Source: an uncultured delta proteobacterium (lineage in GTDB: Bacteria > Desulfobacterota > Desulfobulbia > Desulfobulbales > Desulfocapsaceae). Taken from it: 64,000 nucleotides of DNA. The stretch spans positions 97,593 to 161,592 of the forward strand of contig CAIQWD010000059.1 in the NCBI GenBank assembly GCA_903875445.1. The letters are read 5' to 3'. Below are positions 53,301 to 62,521 of the stretch, piece by piece. Made by a program: the position numbers and the translations under genes. Numbering within the stretch: the first letter of the stretch is position 1; each line of letters begins with the position of its first letter. The notes under the pieces were generated by a model. That model was given only the letters and a program-made list of their open reading frames with translations. It ran no database searches and was not told the DNA's origin.

Positions 53301-55075
53301 ATCTGCGCCGCCGCAAGGTACGAACAGCTCTGACCTGTACCACCTTGATCATCCTCACCTACACTCTCCTGAATTTCACCTCCGTCCGCAACTCTCTTGA
53401 TCTCGGTGCCGTCGTTTATAAGAACTCGGCAACCTATCAAGGAATCATGGTGAAGGCCCCGGACTGGAAATCCCTGCCCGCGGGTCTCGGTGCGGAAATA
53501 GGCAGCACCCTGCCCGGCGGCAGCCTGGTGGCCCGGCGGGTGTGGTGGGAGACCGCGGATAAGACCCGGCCACCGGCCATCACCCTGCGTTTCCAGGGTA
53601 AAGATACCGTGGCTGCCGGCTTGGTGGGTCTTGACCCCGGCGAAGCAAGCCTCACCGGCCAGGGAAAGTATTTGCTCGCCGGCAGCTGGCTGGATGCTAC
53701 CTCCGCCCAGCAGATTCTCCTCTCCCGCCGCCTGGCCGACAGCTTAGGCATTTCCTCCCTCTCGGTAAGGCCGCAGGTGCTTCTCTGGGGCATCCTCTTC
53801 ACCGTCCAGGGCATCTTTGACGGCAAGAGCTACTCGGCTGCCGCCGATCTGGACGGCGAGGCGCTGACCCCCGTTGTCTATCCCAATGAAACCTCTTCGG
53901 AGCTGAGCGAGGTCGAAGCCGAGGCCGCCGAATCGGGCCAGGAGATCGCCGGCATGGCCAGCCGTTACCAGCACATCAGCGGCGACGAGACCATAATCAT
54001 CCCGGCAGGCACCCTGCTTGCGGCCGGCGGCAGTCTCAAAAGCCTGGCCATGGCTACCGCGCAACCAACAAACCATGAAACCCTTGCCGCCCAACTGGCC
54101 GACCGCTACCAGCTGCTCCTCTTCCACGGACAGGGCGACAGTACCCGGCTGCACTATTCGGCCAGTTCCCTTTCCTACAGCGGCATGGGCAATGTGCTCA
54201 TCCCGTCGATCATCGCCATCCTCATTGTCCTGAACACCATGGTGGGCAGCGTCATGGAGCGGAAACGGGAAATCGCCGTCTACACCTCGGTGGGGCTTGC
54301 CCCGCCCCATGTCGCCTCTCTGTTCATCGCCGAGGCCTTGGCCTTCGGGATCATCAGCTCCGTTTTTGGCTATCTGGCGGCCCAGATCGCCGCCCATTTC
54401 CTGGCCGGAACCTCCATGTGGGCCGGGATGACCGCCAATTATTCGTCTCTTGCCGGAGTCGGGGCGATGATCACCGTCATGGTCGTGGTGCTGCTGTCGG
54501 TGATCTACCCCTCGCGGGTGGCATCGCGCATTGCCATTCCCGATGTGAGCAGATCCTGGAACCTGCCAAAACCCGACGGTTCAAGCCTCGTGGTCACCCT
54601 GCCATTTCTCATCAAGCTCCACGAACAGGACTGTGCCGGCGGCTTTCTCGCCGAGTACTACCTGGCCCATGCGGATATTTCCCAGGGCCTGTTTTCGACG
54701 GATGAGGTGGATGTCGAATATGCCTGCCCTCTGGCCCCGCCGCCCGACAGCACCCTATCCAATGCCGAACATCCGGACTGCTTCAATATCTCTTTTCGCG
54801 CCTGGCTTGCGCCCTTTGATTTCGGGATCCGCCAGCGGGTCGAGATCATTTCCTGCCCTTCTCCCGATTATCCCGGATTTTTGGAGATGCGTATCACCTT
54901 GATCCGCCAGGCAGGCGAGAAGAATGTCTGGTTCCGGCTGTGCCGGGGATTTCTCAACGACCTGCGTAAACAGCTCCTCATCTGGCGCTCCCTTGCCCCC
55001 GCCGATAAGCTGCAGTTCGAACAGCGTCTGCGGCAAAGAATGGCAAGCACCTCAACCACGGAGGCCCTATCCTAA
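50306..55075 (+). CDS. Giant FtsX permease fused to a peptidase M28-like (probably inactive) domain
   Basis: 1589 residues. A lipoprotein-like signal (LLLLVTGLPACGQD) leads to an M28-like module with a PA-type insert (near 100-170). Where active M28 enzymes have HxD, GADDNASG and EE, this protein has FLDAGRY, GADEAIS and ATTGHANN, so the zinc site looks lost. Helical and strand-rich periplasmic regions follow. Two helices lie near 890-960, then FtsX motifs (ISIGVSNLRRRKVRTALTC-like start near 990, and MERKREIAVYTSVGLAPPHVA near 1315). A soluble C-terminal domain of about 150 residues ends the protein. Partner of the ATPase upstream. Confidence 0.85.
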   Translation: MSRHVLSLLFALLLLVTGLPACGQDVLEHLRVIGTGTDRSTGTPGEARTADYVQTVFASLPAQLQAITGRQDFTTPVRAFDSATLTIDGRTLPIQPLFANALAPEATPPEGLQGKIVYAGEGRLEDLNGRVLAGSIVLMDLESGSNWQHAAGLGARAVIYLDHGDLTAPRLRFRDKEELTPIDFPRFWLPSGSFTDHFGDPKASLDREAHVMSRAHWTKILAHNIYCFIPGSDAELSKEILLVEAFLDAGRYVPGHAPGADEAISIATLLDLAESYGETPPKRSVLLLATTGHANNLSGLREAVWALTAKDKNLAEELDQMLDLAKKAKITGDLLESGTLGAEDAEENALVHKAIQEEIRNFIESLNTDLRLARKNSGAHAEVKTLAQQKLLLRRLSWETTYQSLSPLDRDEIRRVLPAALERNRQTAADLAERIAALQSAQQLNALVAGKTIAAAVSLHLSSHGNALGSVDNGWMYQLIPTVNRAKQFTHIRPVLSQAAEGNGIAYLDLLGGNGRKQWFNHFPDQPALGGEVLALAGMPGFTLATLGDMRSHWGTPYDTPEQVDTAKVLHQADLLQAMLRALDLAKLPAPPYKSVNGFVTLAGRANFLRQGELFPEQAAGKVLLQIYQDQQYSLAWVDSLGQFRLPGLADKKHSFGKAILEGYRFAPDSNTASWAIDKTATGKERYRVKLNRGQAETDLIMFGCSQTTLFQLRDARSLNPFTRITLLDARTDTDPVHYWFSRIDSKKSSLASLFLEPDTPVKVTLSDTILMRKLLLLGNSGQNPLGRGFQASDTPAIYNTSLQAAEDMMHLVAPRVENLERHSIINQRIRSLLAGAREHLRLALEAKEKLQYSGADQHAGASLSLIARVYNDVARTQQDVLSGVLFYIALFVPFAYCLERLLFGYVSIHKRILSFLGLLCGFVAIIYAVHPAFQLTYSPLVVVLAFFILGLSALVSIILFVRFEQEMQGLQRQAHVAKSQAISLWGAFVAAFSIGVSNLRRRKVRTALTCTTLIILTYTLLNFTSVRNSLDLGAVVYKNSATYQGIMVKAPDWKSLPAGLGAEIGSTLPGGSLVARRVWWETADKTRPPAITLRFQGKDTVAAGLVGLDPGEASLTGQGKYLLAGSWLDATSAQQILLSRRLADSLGISSLSVRPQVLLWGILFTVQGIFDGKSYSAAADLDGEALTPVVYPNETSSELSEVEAEAAESGQEIAGMASRYQHISGDETIIIPAGTLLAAGGSLKSLAMATAQPTNHETLAAQLADRYQLLLFHGQGDSTRLHYSASSLSYSGMGNVLIPSIIAILIVLNTMVGSVMERKREIAVYTSVGLAPPHVASLFIAEALAFGIISSVFGYLAAQIAAHFLAGTSMWAGMTANYSSLAGVGAMITVMVVVLLSVIYPSRVASRIAIPDVSRSWNLPKPDGSSLVVTLPFLIKLHEQDCAGGFLAEYYLAHADISQGLFSTDEVDVEYACPLAPPPDSTLSNAEHPDCFNISFRAWLAPFDFGIRQRVEIISCPSPDYPGFLEMRITLIRQAGEKNVWFRLCRGFLNDLRKQLLIWRSLAPADKLQFEQRLRQRMASTSTTEALS

Positions 55076-57045
55076 TGCATACCCTTCGTCCCCGCGCCCT
55101 CATCGCTGGCCTCCTCTTCGGTGTCCTGCTGTGTGCCATCACCCCCTTTGCCGACAGCTACCTGAAAACCACTCCGCTGGCCGGCGGCCATTTCCCGCTG
55201 GCCGCCTTTTTCATCTTCATCGCCGCGGCGGTGCTTCTCGCCCTGCTGGCCAAGATCAGCCGCCGCAAGCCTCTCTTTAGCGGCATGGAACTGCTGACCG
55301 CCTGGGCCCTGATGGTCGTGGTTTCGGGGATCGGCTTCACCGGCCTGGTGCGGACCTTTTTCATCAACATTACTGCCCCGGCCCACTTCGCCGATGCCAC
55401 CAACTCCTGGGGGAGCAGCCTGCTGCCCCTTCTCCCCGAGCGGCTCTATCCCAGAGATCCGGCGGTCCTCGACAGCCTTTACAACGGCCTGCCGGGAAAA
55501 TCGGCCATTTCTTTTATGGAGACGGTGGAGCACATTCCCTGGTCTTTCTGGCTGCCGGTGCTGGCAGAGTGGAGCGTTTATATCCTCCTGGTCTACGCCA
55601 CCCTCTTTTGCCTGGCAAGCCTCTTTAGCGAACAATGGGTGAGCAACGAACGCATTAATTTTCCGCTCCTGCAGATGCCCACCCTGCTGGCCGAAGCCTA
55701 TGACGAACAACGGCTTTTTGCCTTTCTCCGCGATCCCTGGCTGCTCTTCGGCCTCAGTCTGCCGGTTGCCCTGCACCTCTTGGGCGGTTTGAACGCCCAC
55801 TTCCCTGCCGTGCCGACACTGCCCACGGAGATTCTCGCCGGCTCCTATTTTCCGGCAACCGGCATACTTTCCGGATTCCAGAAGGTAAAGATCTATATCT
55901 TCCCGGCCTTCATCGGCTTTGCCTTCATTACCACCCGCCAGGTATCCCTCAGTTTTTGGGTTTTCTTTCTGCTTGGCGGCCTCGTCACAGGCATCCTCCA
56001 GACCTCCGGCCTGCGGATCCCCGATTCCGCCCTGGGCACCCTGTATGGCCCGAGCATCGCAAGGCCCGAAGAAACCCAGGCTATTGGCGCCAGCCTGGTC
56101 TTTTTCGTCTTCATGCTCTGGCTCGCCAGGGCCTATCTGGTAGACGTTTTCCGCCAGTGTTTTCGGGCCACCCGGGACACGAGCGAAGTCGGCTGGCTCC
56201 CGGCCAAATATTCCCTGATGGGGGTATTCCTCGGCATTGCCGCCCTGTGCCTCTGGTCCACCGCCTGCGGCATGGGGCTGAATGCCGCGGTCATGCTCTA
56301 TATCAGTTTTTTTGCCGCTATGCTGCTCCTGGCCAAGACCGTCTGCCAGGGAGGAATTCCCTATTGTGCCATGAATGTTGCTCCGGCGGACGGCATTCTC
56401 AGCATTTTCGGCTCGAAACCCCTGGGAGGTGTCGGCCTTGTCCTCGGTATGAGCCTGCAGAAGATGCTCTTTGTCGATGTGCGCGAGGCGCTTTTTCCGT
56501 CACTTCTCCATGCCGGAAAAATCTCGGAGCGGCTGGAGAAAAGAAAATTCATGGCCCTGGCGATTGCCATAGGCCTGATCCTGGCCGTGGCCGCATCGTT
56601 TCTCAGCATGCTCTATCTCGCCTACCGCTACGGCATCCAAGAGCTGGATATGGACTGGGCCACCCGGACGACGCAAAGCGTTTACGCCAACAGTCAACGC
56701 CTGCTGGAAATGCCGCAGTCTCCGGACAGCTCCATCCTTTTGTTCGTACTGGCCGGGGCAGCGATCATGCTCCTCTTGGTGCTGTGCTATTATCTGCTGC
56801 CTTGGTGGCCCTTTCACCCCCTCGGCTACCTCATGGCCTACAGCTCTTCCATGCGCATCCTGTGGTTCAGTTTTCTCGTCGGCTGGCTATGCAATGCCCT
56901 TTGCCTGCGCTATGGCGGCACCTTTTTGTACAGGCGCGTTCGCCTAATCTTCATCGGCCTGATCATCGGTGATTTCTGCATGGGCGCCTTCTGGGCCCTG
57001 GTCAGTCTTTATACCGGGGTCAGCTACCTCGTCCTTCCATCCTGA
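55075..57045 (+). CDS. Large polytopic membrane protein (DUF6785-like)
   Basis: 656 residues with roughly twelve or more membrane helices, no signal peptide and no obvious catalytic motif. Its pattern resembles DUF6785/OPT-like membrane proteins. TAATG overlap with the pseudopeptidase-FtsX gene shows tight coupling. The role, perhaps channel or substrate-binding part of the ABC system, is inferred from the operon only. Confidence 0.7.
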   Translation: MHTLRPRALIAGLLFGVLLCAITPFADSYLKTTPLAGGHFPLAAFFIFIAAAVLLALLAKISRRKPLFSGMELLTAWALMVVVSGIGFTGLVRTFFINITAPAHFADATNSWGSSLLPLLPERLYPRDPAVLDSLYNGLPGKSAISFMETVEHIPWSFWLPVLAEWSVYILLVYATLFCLASLFSEQWVSNERINFPLLQMPTLLAEAYDEQRLFAFLRDPWLLFGLSLPVALHLLGGLNAHFPAVPTLPTEILAGSYFPATGILSGFQKVKIYIFPAFIGFAFITTRQVSLSFWVFFLLGGLVTGILQTSGLRIPDSALGTLYGPSIARPEETQAIGASLVFFVFMLWLARAYLVDVFRQCFRATRDTSEVGWLPAKYSLMGVFLGIAALCLWSTACGMGLNAAVMLYISFFAAMLLLAKTVCQGGIPYCAMNVAPADGILSIFGSKPLGGVGLVLGMSLQKMLFVDVREALFPSLLHAGKISERLEKRKFMALAIAIGLILAVAASFLSMLYLAYRYGIQELDMDWATRTTQSVYANSQRLLEMPQSPDSSILLFVLAGAAIMLLLVLCYYLLPWWPFHPLGYLMAYSSSMRILWFSFLVGWLCNALCLRYGGTFLYRRVRLIFIGLIIGDFCMGAFWALVSLYTGVSYLVLPS

Positions 57046-57052
57046 GGGCTCT

Positions 57053-59011
57053 ATGTACGACGATCAGGAACTGCAAGAATACCGCGATCTACTGAAACCC
57101 CCTTCCCATTTTGAGGAGGGCTTTGACTGGAAAACCATTATCGGCGCTGTCTTTATCGGTTTTCTCATGATGCCGGGTTCCATGTATCTGCATCTGGTGC
57201 TGGGAACGGGCATCGGGCCGGCGGCGCGCTGGGTAACCATTATCCTCTTTGCCGAGGTGGCCAAACGCTCCTATACCGAGTTGAAGCAACAGGAAATCTT
57301 CCTGCTCTATTATATGGCCGGAGCGGCCCTGGCCTCGCCCTTCCAGGGCCTGCTCTGGAGCCAGTACCTGATTCAGTCCGATGCCGCCCAGATGCTCGGC
57401 CTGACCGAATTCATCCCCTCCTGGGTGGCGCCGGACCTGACATCGACCTCCTACGCCGAGCGCACCTTTATCCATAAAGACTGGCTGGTGCCGATCCTTC
57501 TGCTTTGCGGGTCGATGCTCATCCAGCGCATCGACCACTTCGGCCTTGGTTATGCCCTGTACCGCCTCACCTCGGATGTCGAAAAACTGCCCTTCCCCAT
57601 GGCCCCGGTGGGTGCCCTGGGCACCATGGCCCTGGCCGAATCGACGGAGGATAAAAAGGACAACTGGAAATGGCGGGTGTTCTCCATCGGCGCCATGATC
57701 GGCCTTACCTTCGGTTTTTTCTATGTCCTTCTGCCAGCCCTGTCCGGATTGTTCTTTACCGAGCCCATCCGCCTCATCCCCATCCCCTGGCTCGACCTGA
57801 CCCGCAATACCGAGGCCTATCTGCCGGCGGTGGCCACCGGCATCCAGCTTGATCTCGGCCTGATGTTCATCGGCATGGTGCTGCCCTTCTGGGCGGTCAT
57901 CGGCGGCTTTATCGGCCTGCTTATCACCATCACCATCAACCCGATCCTCTTCGCTCACGGCATCCTGCACCGCTGGCATCCGGGCATGGGCACGGTCGAT
58001 ACGGTCTTTGCCAACAGCTTCGATTTTTATATGAGCTTCGGCATCGGCCTGGGTCTGTCCATCGGCCTCATCGGCATCTGGCATGTGGTCAAATCCCTGC
58101 GAAAGCAAGGGGCGGAAGGCCTTGACTTCCGTCTGCTTTTCCATCCGCCGCCGGGCCGGGGCGACATCTCCATCTGGCTGTCGCTCGGCATCTATGTGTT
58201 CTCGACCCTTGCCTATGTGGTCTTCTGCGCCTTCCTCGTGCCCAGTTTTCCCTGGATCTTTTTTCTCCTCTACGGCTTTATCTACACCCCGTTCATTTCC
58301 TACATCACCGCCCGGATGGAGGGCATTGCCGGGCAGTTTGTCAGCCTGCCCCTGGTCCGCGAAGCAAGCTTCATCGCCGGCGCCAAATACTTCGGCTACC
58401 ACGGCATTGAGATCTGGTACGCGCCCATCCCCATCCATAACTACGGGGAAGCGACCGTCAGCTTTCGCCAGATCGAACTGACCGGCACCAGCCTGCGCGG
58501 CATCATCAAGGCGGAAATCGTCACCCTGCCCATCGTCCTCGTTGCCTCCCTGCTCTTTTCGCAGTTTCTCTGGCAATTGGCGCCGATCCCTTCCGCCAAC
58601 TACCCCTACGCCCAGGAACTCTGGCATCTGCAGGCCCTCAACACCCTGCTCATGCAGACCGCCACCCTGGAGGGCAATTCGCTGTTTTTCCAGGCGCTCA
58701 ATTCGCTGTATGTGTCGTGCGGGGTGTTTTTCGGGGTGCTGGTCTATGCACTCCTCAGTGTGCTGGGACTGCCGGTGCTGCTGGTCTACGGGGTGGTGCG
58801 CGGACTCGGTCAATCGACCCCGCACGGGCTGCTGCTGGAACTTTTGGGAGCCCTCTTGGGGCGCTATTATTTCCTAAAAAAATACGGCAAGAAGTGGCGG
58901 CAGTATGCCCCCGTACTTCTGGCCGGATTTTCCTGCGGCATGGGACTTGCCGGCATGTTCGCCATGGGCTGCACCTTGATCCTCAAGTCTCTGAACAAGC
59001 TGCCGTACTGA
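57053..59011 (+). CDS. OPT-like polytopic membrane protein
   Basis: 652 residues with about fifteen predicted helices. The pattern FDWKTIIGAVFIGFLMMPGSMYLHLVLG and later FGLGYALYRLTSDVEKLPFPMAPVGALG (only parts given) resembles oligopeptide-transporter superfamily proteins. I start at ATG 57053 with GAGGG upstream. It is the last gene of the five-gene membrane system. The substrate is unknown. Confidence 0.72.
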   Translation: MYDDQELQEYRDLLKPPSHFEEGFDWKTIIGAVFIGFLMMPGSMYLHLVLGTGIGPAARWVTIILFAEVAKRSYTELKQQEIFLLYYMAGAALASPFQGLLWSQYLIQSDAAQMLGLTEFIPSWVAPDLTSTSYAERTFIHKDWLVPILLLCGSMLIQRIDHFGLGYALYRLTSDVEKLPFPMAPVGALGTMALAESTEDKKDNWKWRVFSIGAMIGLTFGFFYVLLPALSGLFFTEPIRLIPIPWLDLTRNTEAYLPAVATGIQLDLGLMFIGMVLPFWAVIGGFIGLLITITINPILFAHGILHRWHPGMGTVDTVFANSFDFYMSFGIGLGLSIGLIGIWHVVKSLRKQGAEGLDFRLLFHPPPGRGDISIWLSLGIYVFSTLAYVVFCAFLVPSFPWIFFLLYGFIYTPFISYITARMEGIAGQFVSLPLVREASFIAGAKYFGYHGIEIWYAPIPIHNYGEATVSFRQIELTGTSLRGIIKAEIVTLPIVLVASLLFSQFLWQLAPIPSANYPYAQELWHLQALNTLLMQTATLEGNSLFFQALNSLYVSCGVFFGVLVYALLSVLGLPVLLVYGVVRGLGQSTPHGLLLELLGALLGRYYFLKKYGKKWRQYAPVLLAGFSCGMGLAGMFAMGCTLILKSLNKLPY

Positions 59012-59039
59012 CCGCTACTGGAGATGTTGGAGGAACGTA

Positions 59040-59058
59040 GGGTGCACTCCGTGCACCC
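59040..59058. terminator. Hairpin after the OPT-like gene
   Basis: GGGTGCAC and GTGCACCC form a perfect 8-bp stem with a 3-nt loop between convergent genes. A cytosine-rich direct repeat (CCCCTAAC/CCCCTCAC) follows instead of a T-run. Confidence 0.5.
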
Positions 59059-59081
59059 CCTAACCCCTCACCCCTAACGCC

Positions 59082-60053
59082 TCACTCCTTCCCAGACCGG
59101 CCAAGATACCGTTCTAAAAGCTTGGGGACACTTTCCAGTACAGCCGCCCGCCCTTCGGGATCGGTGCCGATTTTGGCAGTTCCCTCACCACCAACCGTGT
59201 AGGCCAGCCCTTTGCGGGTTTTCAGGGGAAGATTAGGGTGATCGAAGCCGTGGTAGGCGTTCGGGAAGGTGACGATATCTGCCTGGCACCCTTGGGCTGT
59301 TGCCCGCGCCACCAGTTCCTTGCAGGGTGCAGCCGGAGTCCAGTCATCGACCTCGCCGATGAAAATCGTCAGCGGCAGACGCGGCCGCCAGTTTTCTTTT
59401 TTGACAAAACTCGTGCACCCCGGATAAAAAGCGATGGCTACTCGAAAGTCATTGTTCTTTTCTTTTTTCGTAGGCGGGCCAATGGTTGCCAGCACGGTTG
59501 ATCCGCCATTCGACCAGCCCATGAGACCAACGCGGTCTCCCTGCACCATCCCTTGCGTCTGCAGCCAGTGTAAGGCCCCATCGGCGTCTCTACGTCTTTC
59601 CCGGTGCGCCGAAAAACCGCTCCGATCTTTTTTCGTGCACACCTCACGAATTCCCCGCGACGTAAAACTATCGGGCAAAAGAACCACATAGCCAAGGGCT
59701 GCCAGCCTTTCGCCCCAATCGGCATAGCGGGCGTTGATGCGGCCGGCGGTGAACAGTCCGCCACAGCCATGCATGCCGACTACGGCCGGGAAGGGGCCAG
59801 GTCCGGCCGGCCGAAACAGATAACCGTCAAGCATGGTCGGTGCCCCGCCCGTTACATCTCCGTCTTCGGAGGGGAAGGTTACCTTTTCCGCTTGCTCCGC
59901 GGATACTTTGACCAGCAATTCGTCACCCGCCTTGCCGGCGGCAAAGGCCTCTGGTCCGAAGACGGTGAACGTGAGTGTCAAGAGAAGAACAACTGCTGAA
60001 GCGGCAATTGTTCTCGCTTTATGTTGCAGCGTTTGCTCGATAGGGTTTTTCAT
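59082..60053 (-). CDS. Secreted dienelactone hydrolase-family protein
   Basis: 323 residues with a signal peptide (AASAVVLLLTLTFTVFGPEAFA). The DLH fold is seen in VGMHGCGGLF, the nucleophile elbow LMGWSNGGST (Ser) and AYHGFDHPN with the catalytic His. The nucleophile is serine instead of the cysteine of classical dienelactone hydrolase, so general esterase activity is likely. Convergent with the membrane system. Confidence 0.87.
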   Translation of the reverse strand: MKNPIEQTLQHKARTIAASAVVLLLTLTFTVFGPEAFAAGKAGDELLVKVSAEQAEKVTFPSEDGDVTGGAPTMLDGYLFRPAGPGPFPAVVGMHGCGGLFTAGRINARYADWGERLAALGYVVLLPDSFTSRGIREVCTKKDRSGFSAHRERRRDADGALHWLQTQGMVQGDRVGLMGWSNGGSTVLATIGPPTKKEKNNDFRVAIAFYPGCTSFVKKENWRPRLPLTIFIGEVDDWTPAAPCKELVARATAQGCQADIVTFPNAYHGFDHPNLPLKTRKGLAYTVGGEGTAKIGTDPEGRAAVLESVPKLLERYLGRSGKE

Positions 60054-60136
60054 TGAAGATATCCTTTCATAATATGGGTCTCAACCATCGTTATATGCTG
60101 TATCCTTTTGCTAAGACTCTTTAACAATAACCTGAT

Positions 60137-61534
60137 TTAGAAATCCAACGGACTCTTAGCCTCTTTCAGCGTGCTCCTTTTCACTGTATGCGTATAGATC
60201 ATGGTGGTCCTGACATCCCTATGGCCGAGAAGCTCCTGGATGGTGCGAATGTCGAAATTTGCCTGCAGCAGATGGCTGGCAAAACTATGGCGAAAGGTAT
60301 GCGAGGTAATTCTCTTTGGAATTTTTGCCATGAGGACTGCGGTTCTTAAGGCTTTTTGTAAGGTTGTTTCGTGAAGATGGAAGCGACGGTTTTCCCCGCT
60401 CTCGAAGACATGGGTTAATCCCTGTGCCGGGAAGAACCATTGCCAGACAAATTCCTTGGCAGCGTTTTTAAACTTTTTGTCCAGGCTCTCAGGCAGAAAT
60501 ACGCCATCATAACCTGCCTGAAAATCGGAATCGTGTAGCTGAGAAACATCTTCAAGTTGCTCTTTCAGTTCTTTTTTTAGAGCTTTCGGGATGGGGACGG
60601 TACGGTCTTTTTTTCCTTTACCATCGAGTATGGTGAGTTTTCCCGTGGCAAAATCGAAGTTCTGTACCCGCAAGGAAATACACTCGGAAATGCGCAGACC
60701 ACAACCGTACATGAGTTTGATCATCAACTTGTAGGGATTCTGAAGTAACGAAAGTATTCTGTCTATCTCTTGTCGCGATAAGACGACGGGAATATTTGGC
60801 CTTCTTTTTGCCCGGACGACACCATCTATCTTGCCGAATTCAAATTTAAACACGTTACGAAACAGGAAAAGCAAGGCATTGAAGGCTAGGTTCTGGCTCG
60901 ATGCCGCTACCTTTTTCTTTGCTGTCAGCCAGGTCAAAAATTCCTTAACATCTTCAATCCCGACTAATTTTGGGTCTTTGCTTTTGACAAAGGCCTCAAA
61001 CTGTTTTGTATAGCTGACATAAGATTTAAGGGTTTTAGGCGAATACTGTCGCATGGTGATGGAACTTTCGAGCTCTGAATAAATATGCCGCCAATCGGCT
61101 TCACTTAGCTTTTCCAAAATCACTCTCTTTGCCACGGTTTGGGTCGGTGGCACTCTCTTGGATGTTTCGATGGCAGGAAGCTTTGACTCACTTTTGAATT
61201 TTTTGGAATCCTGCTTACTGGTTGATATCTGAAGTTTCTCTTTCGGAAACTCGTCCTTACACGGATCTGTGTTTTGAGATTTCGCCATCTTCCAAAGGAG
61301 CTCGACTACCTTTTTTGCCTGCTCCAACATGAAAGGTTGGTGGTTTTCGTTGCGTAGTTTTATCAAAAAGGCAGAAAGCGAATCGGTTTCACTCCATTTG
61401 AATGAATATTTAGTGCAGAAATCGTGATAATAGCGTAACCATTTCAGATAGACACGGTGATGGCTCAGTTCTATGCAATTTGCCGTTAGGAAATGAGTGT
61501 AACGAGCAGCAAGATGAGGTGGTAAATTGATCAT
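60137..61534 (-). CDS. intI: Integron integrase, long form
   Basis: 465-residue tyrosine recombinase. The C-terminal half has the catalytic Arg in GCGLRISECISL, HTFRHSFASHLL (HxxR), and the Tyr in TTMIYTH. It also has the integron-specific patch FFPAQGLTHVFESGENRRFHLHE (partly given) and ends SPLDF as IntI does. The N-terminal 130 residues are an extra domain found in long integron integrases. Divergent from the cassettes, as expected. All catalytic residues are intact. Confidence 0.9.
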   Translation of the reverse strand: MINLPPHLAARYTHFLTANCIELSHHRVYLKWLRYYHDFCTKYSFKWSETDSLSAFLIKLRNENHQPFMLEQAKKVVELLWKMAKSQNTDPCKDEFPKEKLQISTSKQDSKKFKSESKLPAIETSKRVPPTQTVAKRVILEKLSEADWRHIYSELESSITMRQYSPKTLKSYVSYTKQFEAFVKSKDPKLVGIEDVKEFLTWLTAKKKVAASSQNLAFNALLFLFRNVFKFEFGKIDGVVRAKRRPNIPVVLSRQEIDRILSLLQNPYKLMIKLMYGCGLRISECISLRVQNFDFATGKLTILDGKGKKDRTVPIPKALKKELKEQLEDVSQLHDSDFQAGYDGVFLPESLDKKFKNAAKEFVWQWFFPAQGLTHVFESGENRRFHLHETTLQKALRTAVLMAKIPKRITSHTFRHSFASHLLQANFDIRTIQELLGHRDVRTTMIYTHTVKRSTLKEAKSPLDF

Positions 61535-61599
61535 AGGGTGATAGCAGGCTTCTAGATATCATTTAAATTTTGCGGGTTAACCAGTTAGAAACAGCCTAC

Positions 61600-61674
61600 C
61601 ATAGGCAACTTTGACTTGTCAAGACATGCGGGCTGGCGGGGTTAGCTCGAAAACTAGAGAATAACTTGTTAGCC
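61600..61674 (+). other. attI-like recombination region
   Basis: Between intI and the first cassette the sequence ATAACTTGTTAGCC ends in the core GTTAGCC at 61668-61674. The first cassette's own 5' core (GGCTAAC at 62454) is its exact complement. A further GTTAGC lies at about 61641 and a TTGACTTGTCAA dyad near 61609. Confidence 0.55.
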
Positions 61675-62514
61675 AAACACAAATAGGAGGATCAATGGCA
61701 ACACTAGCAATCGAACCATTTTACCTAGATTGGAAATTTTGGTCTGTGGTGATGTCCTCCATCGCAATATTGTTATCTCAATTGCCACCGATTCGATTAT
61801 GGCTGAAACCGCGACGAGTCGAAGTTGAGGTAAACAGTCGCATACAAATTACTCATAAAGTGGGCAATCCGAACGTAGGACTTCACGTCAGCCTTTCCAA
61901 CAGCGGTGGCCGAGAATTGAGAGTTCGCGGGCTTACGTTACATATTCAACGTGATGGAAAACAAATAATCTCTGTGCCTGCACAGAACTATTTTGAAAAG
62001 CCGACAGACACGACCTCCGTCTTGCTTGTTCCTTTGCAATTGAAACCTGATGAGTACTGGGCACATGGCGTTAATTTTCTAAATTTTTTCGACCGAGCCA
62101 CTGAAAAAATGTACCGAGCAAGTCAAACCGCCTTGCGAAACGATATTCATCAAAAATTAAAAACCAGAGCAAGTGCTGATAAAGAGCCTGTCAAAGCTGA
62201 ACCAAAGCTCACAGAACCTTTCTTGCATTTATTCCAGAAATTATTCATTTGGGAACCAGGCGAATATGTAGTTGAGCTGACAGTTGATACAGTTCCTGCA
62301 TCAGCTACTTATGCCAAAAAATATCGATTTACCCTTTATGAATCAGATACCGCGGAGCTACGAAAACATGTGGACGACTACCCTTACGGCGGCGGCATTC
62401 ACTATAACATAGATGATCACGTTGGCGTATTTGTTCCCCTTACTGAACATTTAGGCTAACTTGGGCGTGGTGCCGGATGCCGCAAACAGCACGGCACCGC
62501 ACCCGCCCGAACCC
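61668..62514 (+). mobile_element. Integron gene cassette 1
   Basis: Delimited by core GTTAGCC (61668) and the attC at 62454-62521. It carries one gene on the plus strand, directly behind attI with little spacing, as usual for integron cassettes. Confidence 0.75.
61695..62459 (+). CDS. Unknown membrane-anchored protein in cassette 1
   Basis: 254 residues. One N-terminal membrane helix (FWSVVMSSIAILLSQLPPI), then a strand-rich domain (VEVEVNSRIQITHKVGNPNVGLHVSLSNSGG) and a C-terminal part GEYVVELTVDT. AGGAGG ribosome site upstream. No family recognised. The stop codon lies inside the attC 5' core. Confidence 0.75.
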   Translation: MATLAIEPFYLDWKFWSVVMSSIAILLSQLPPIRLWLKPRRVEVEVNSRIQITHKVGNPNVGLHVSLSNSGGRELRVRGLTLHIQRDGKQIISVPAQNYFEKPTDTTSVLLVPLQLKPDEYWAHGVNFLNFFDRATEKMYRASQTALRNDIHQKLKTRASADKEPVKAEPKLTEPFLHLFQKLFIWEPGEYVVELTVDTVPASATYAKKYRFTLYESDTAELRKHVDDYPYGGGIHYNIDDHVGVFVPLTEHLG

Positions 62515-62521
62515 GTTAGCA
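62454..62521 (+). repeat. attC site of cassette 1
   Basis: 68 bp with 5' core GGCTAAC (62454-62460) and 3' core GTTAGCA (62515-62521). Between them TGGTGCCG pairs with CGGCACC and GGGCG pairs with CGCCC, with unpaired bases on one arm, the folded hairpin typical of attC. Confidence 0.85.

Noticed and set aside
57089..58825. 578-residue minus-strand frame opposite the OPT-like gene
   Set aside because: Very rich in Asp, Gly, His and Gln, as expected for the reverse of membrane-helix codons.
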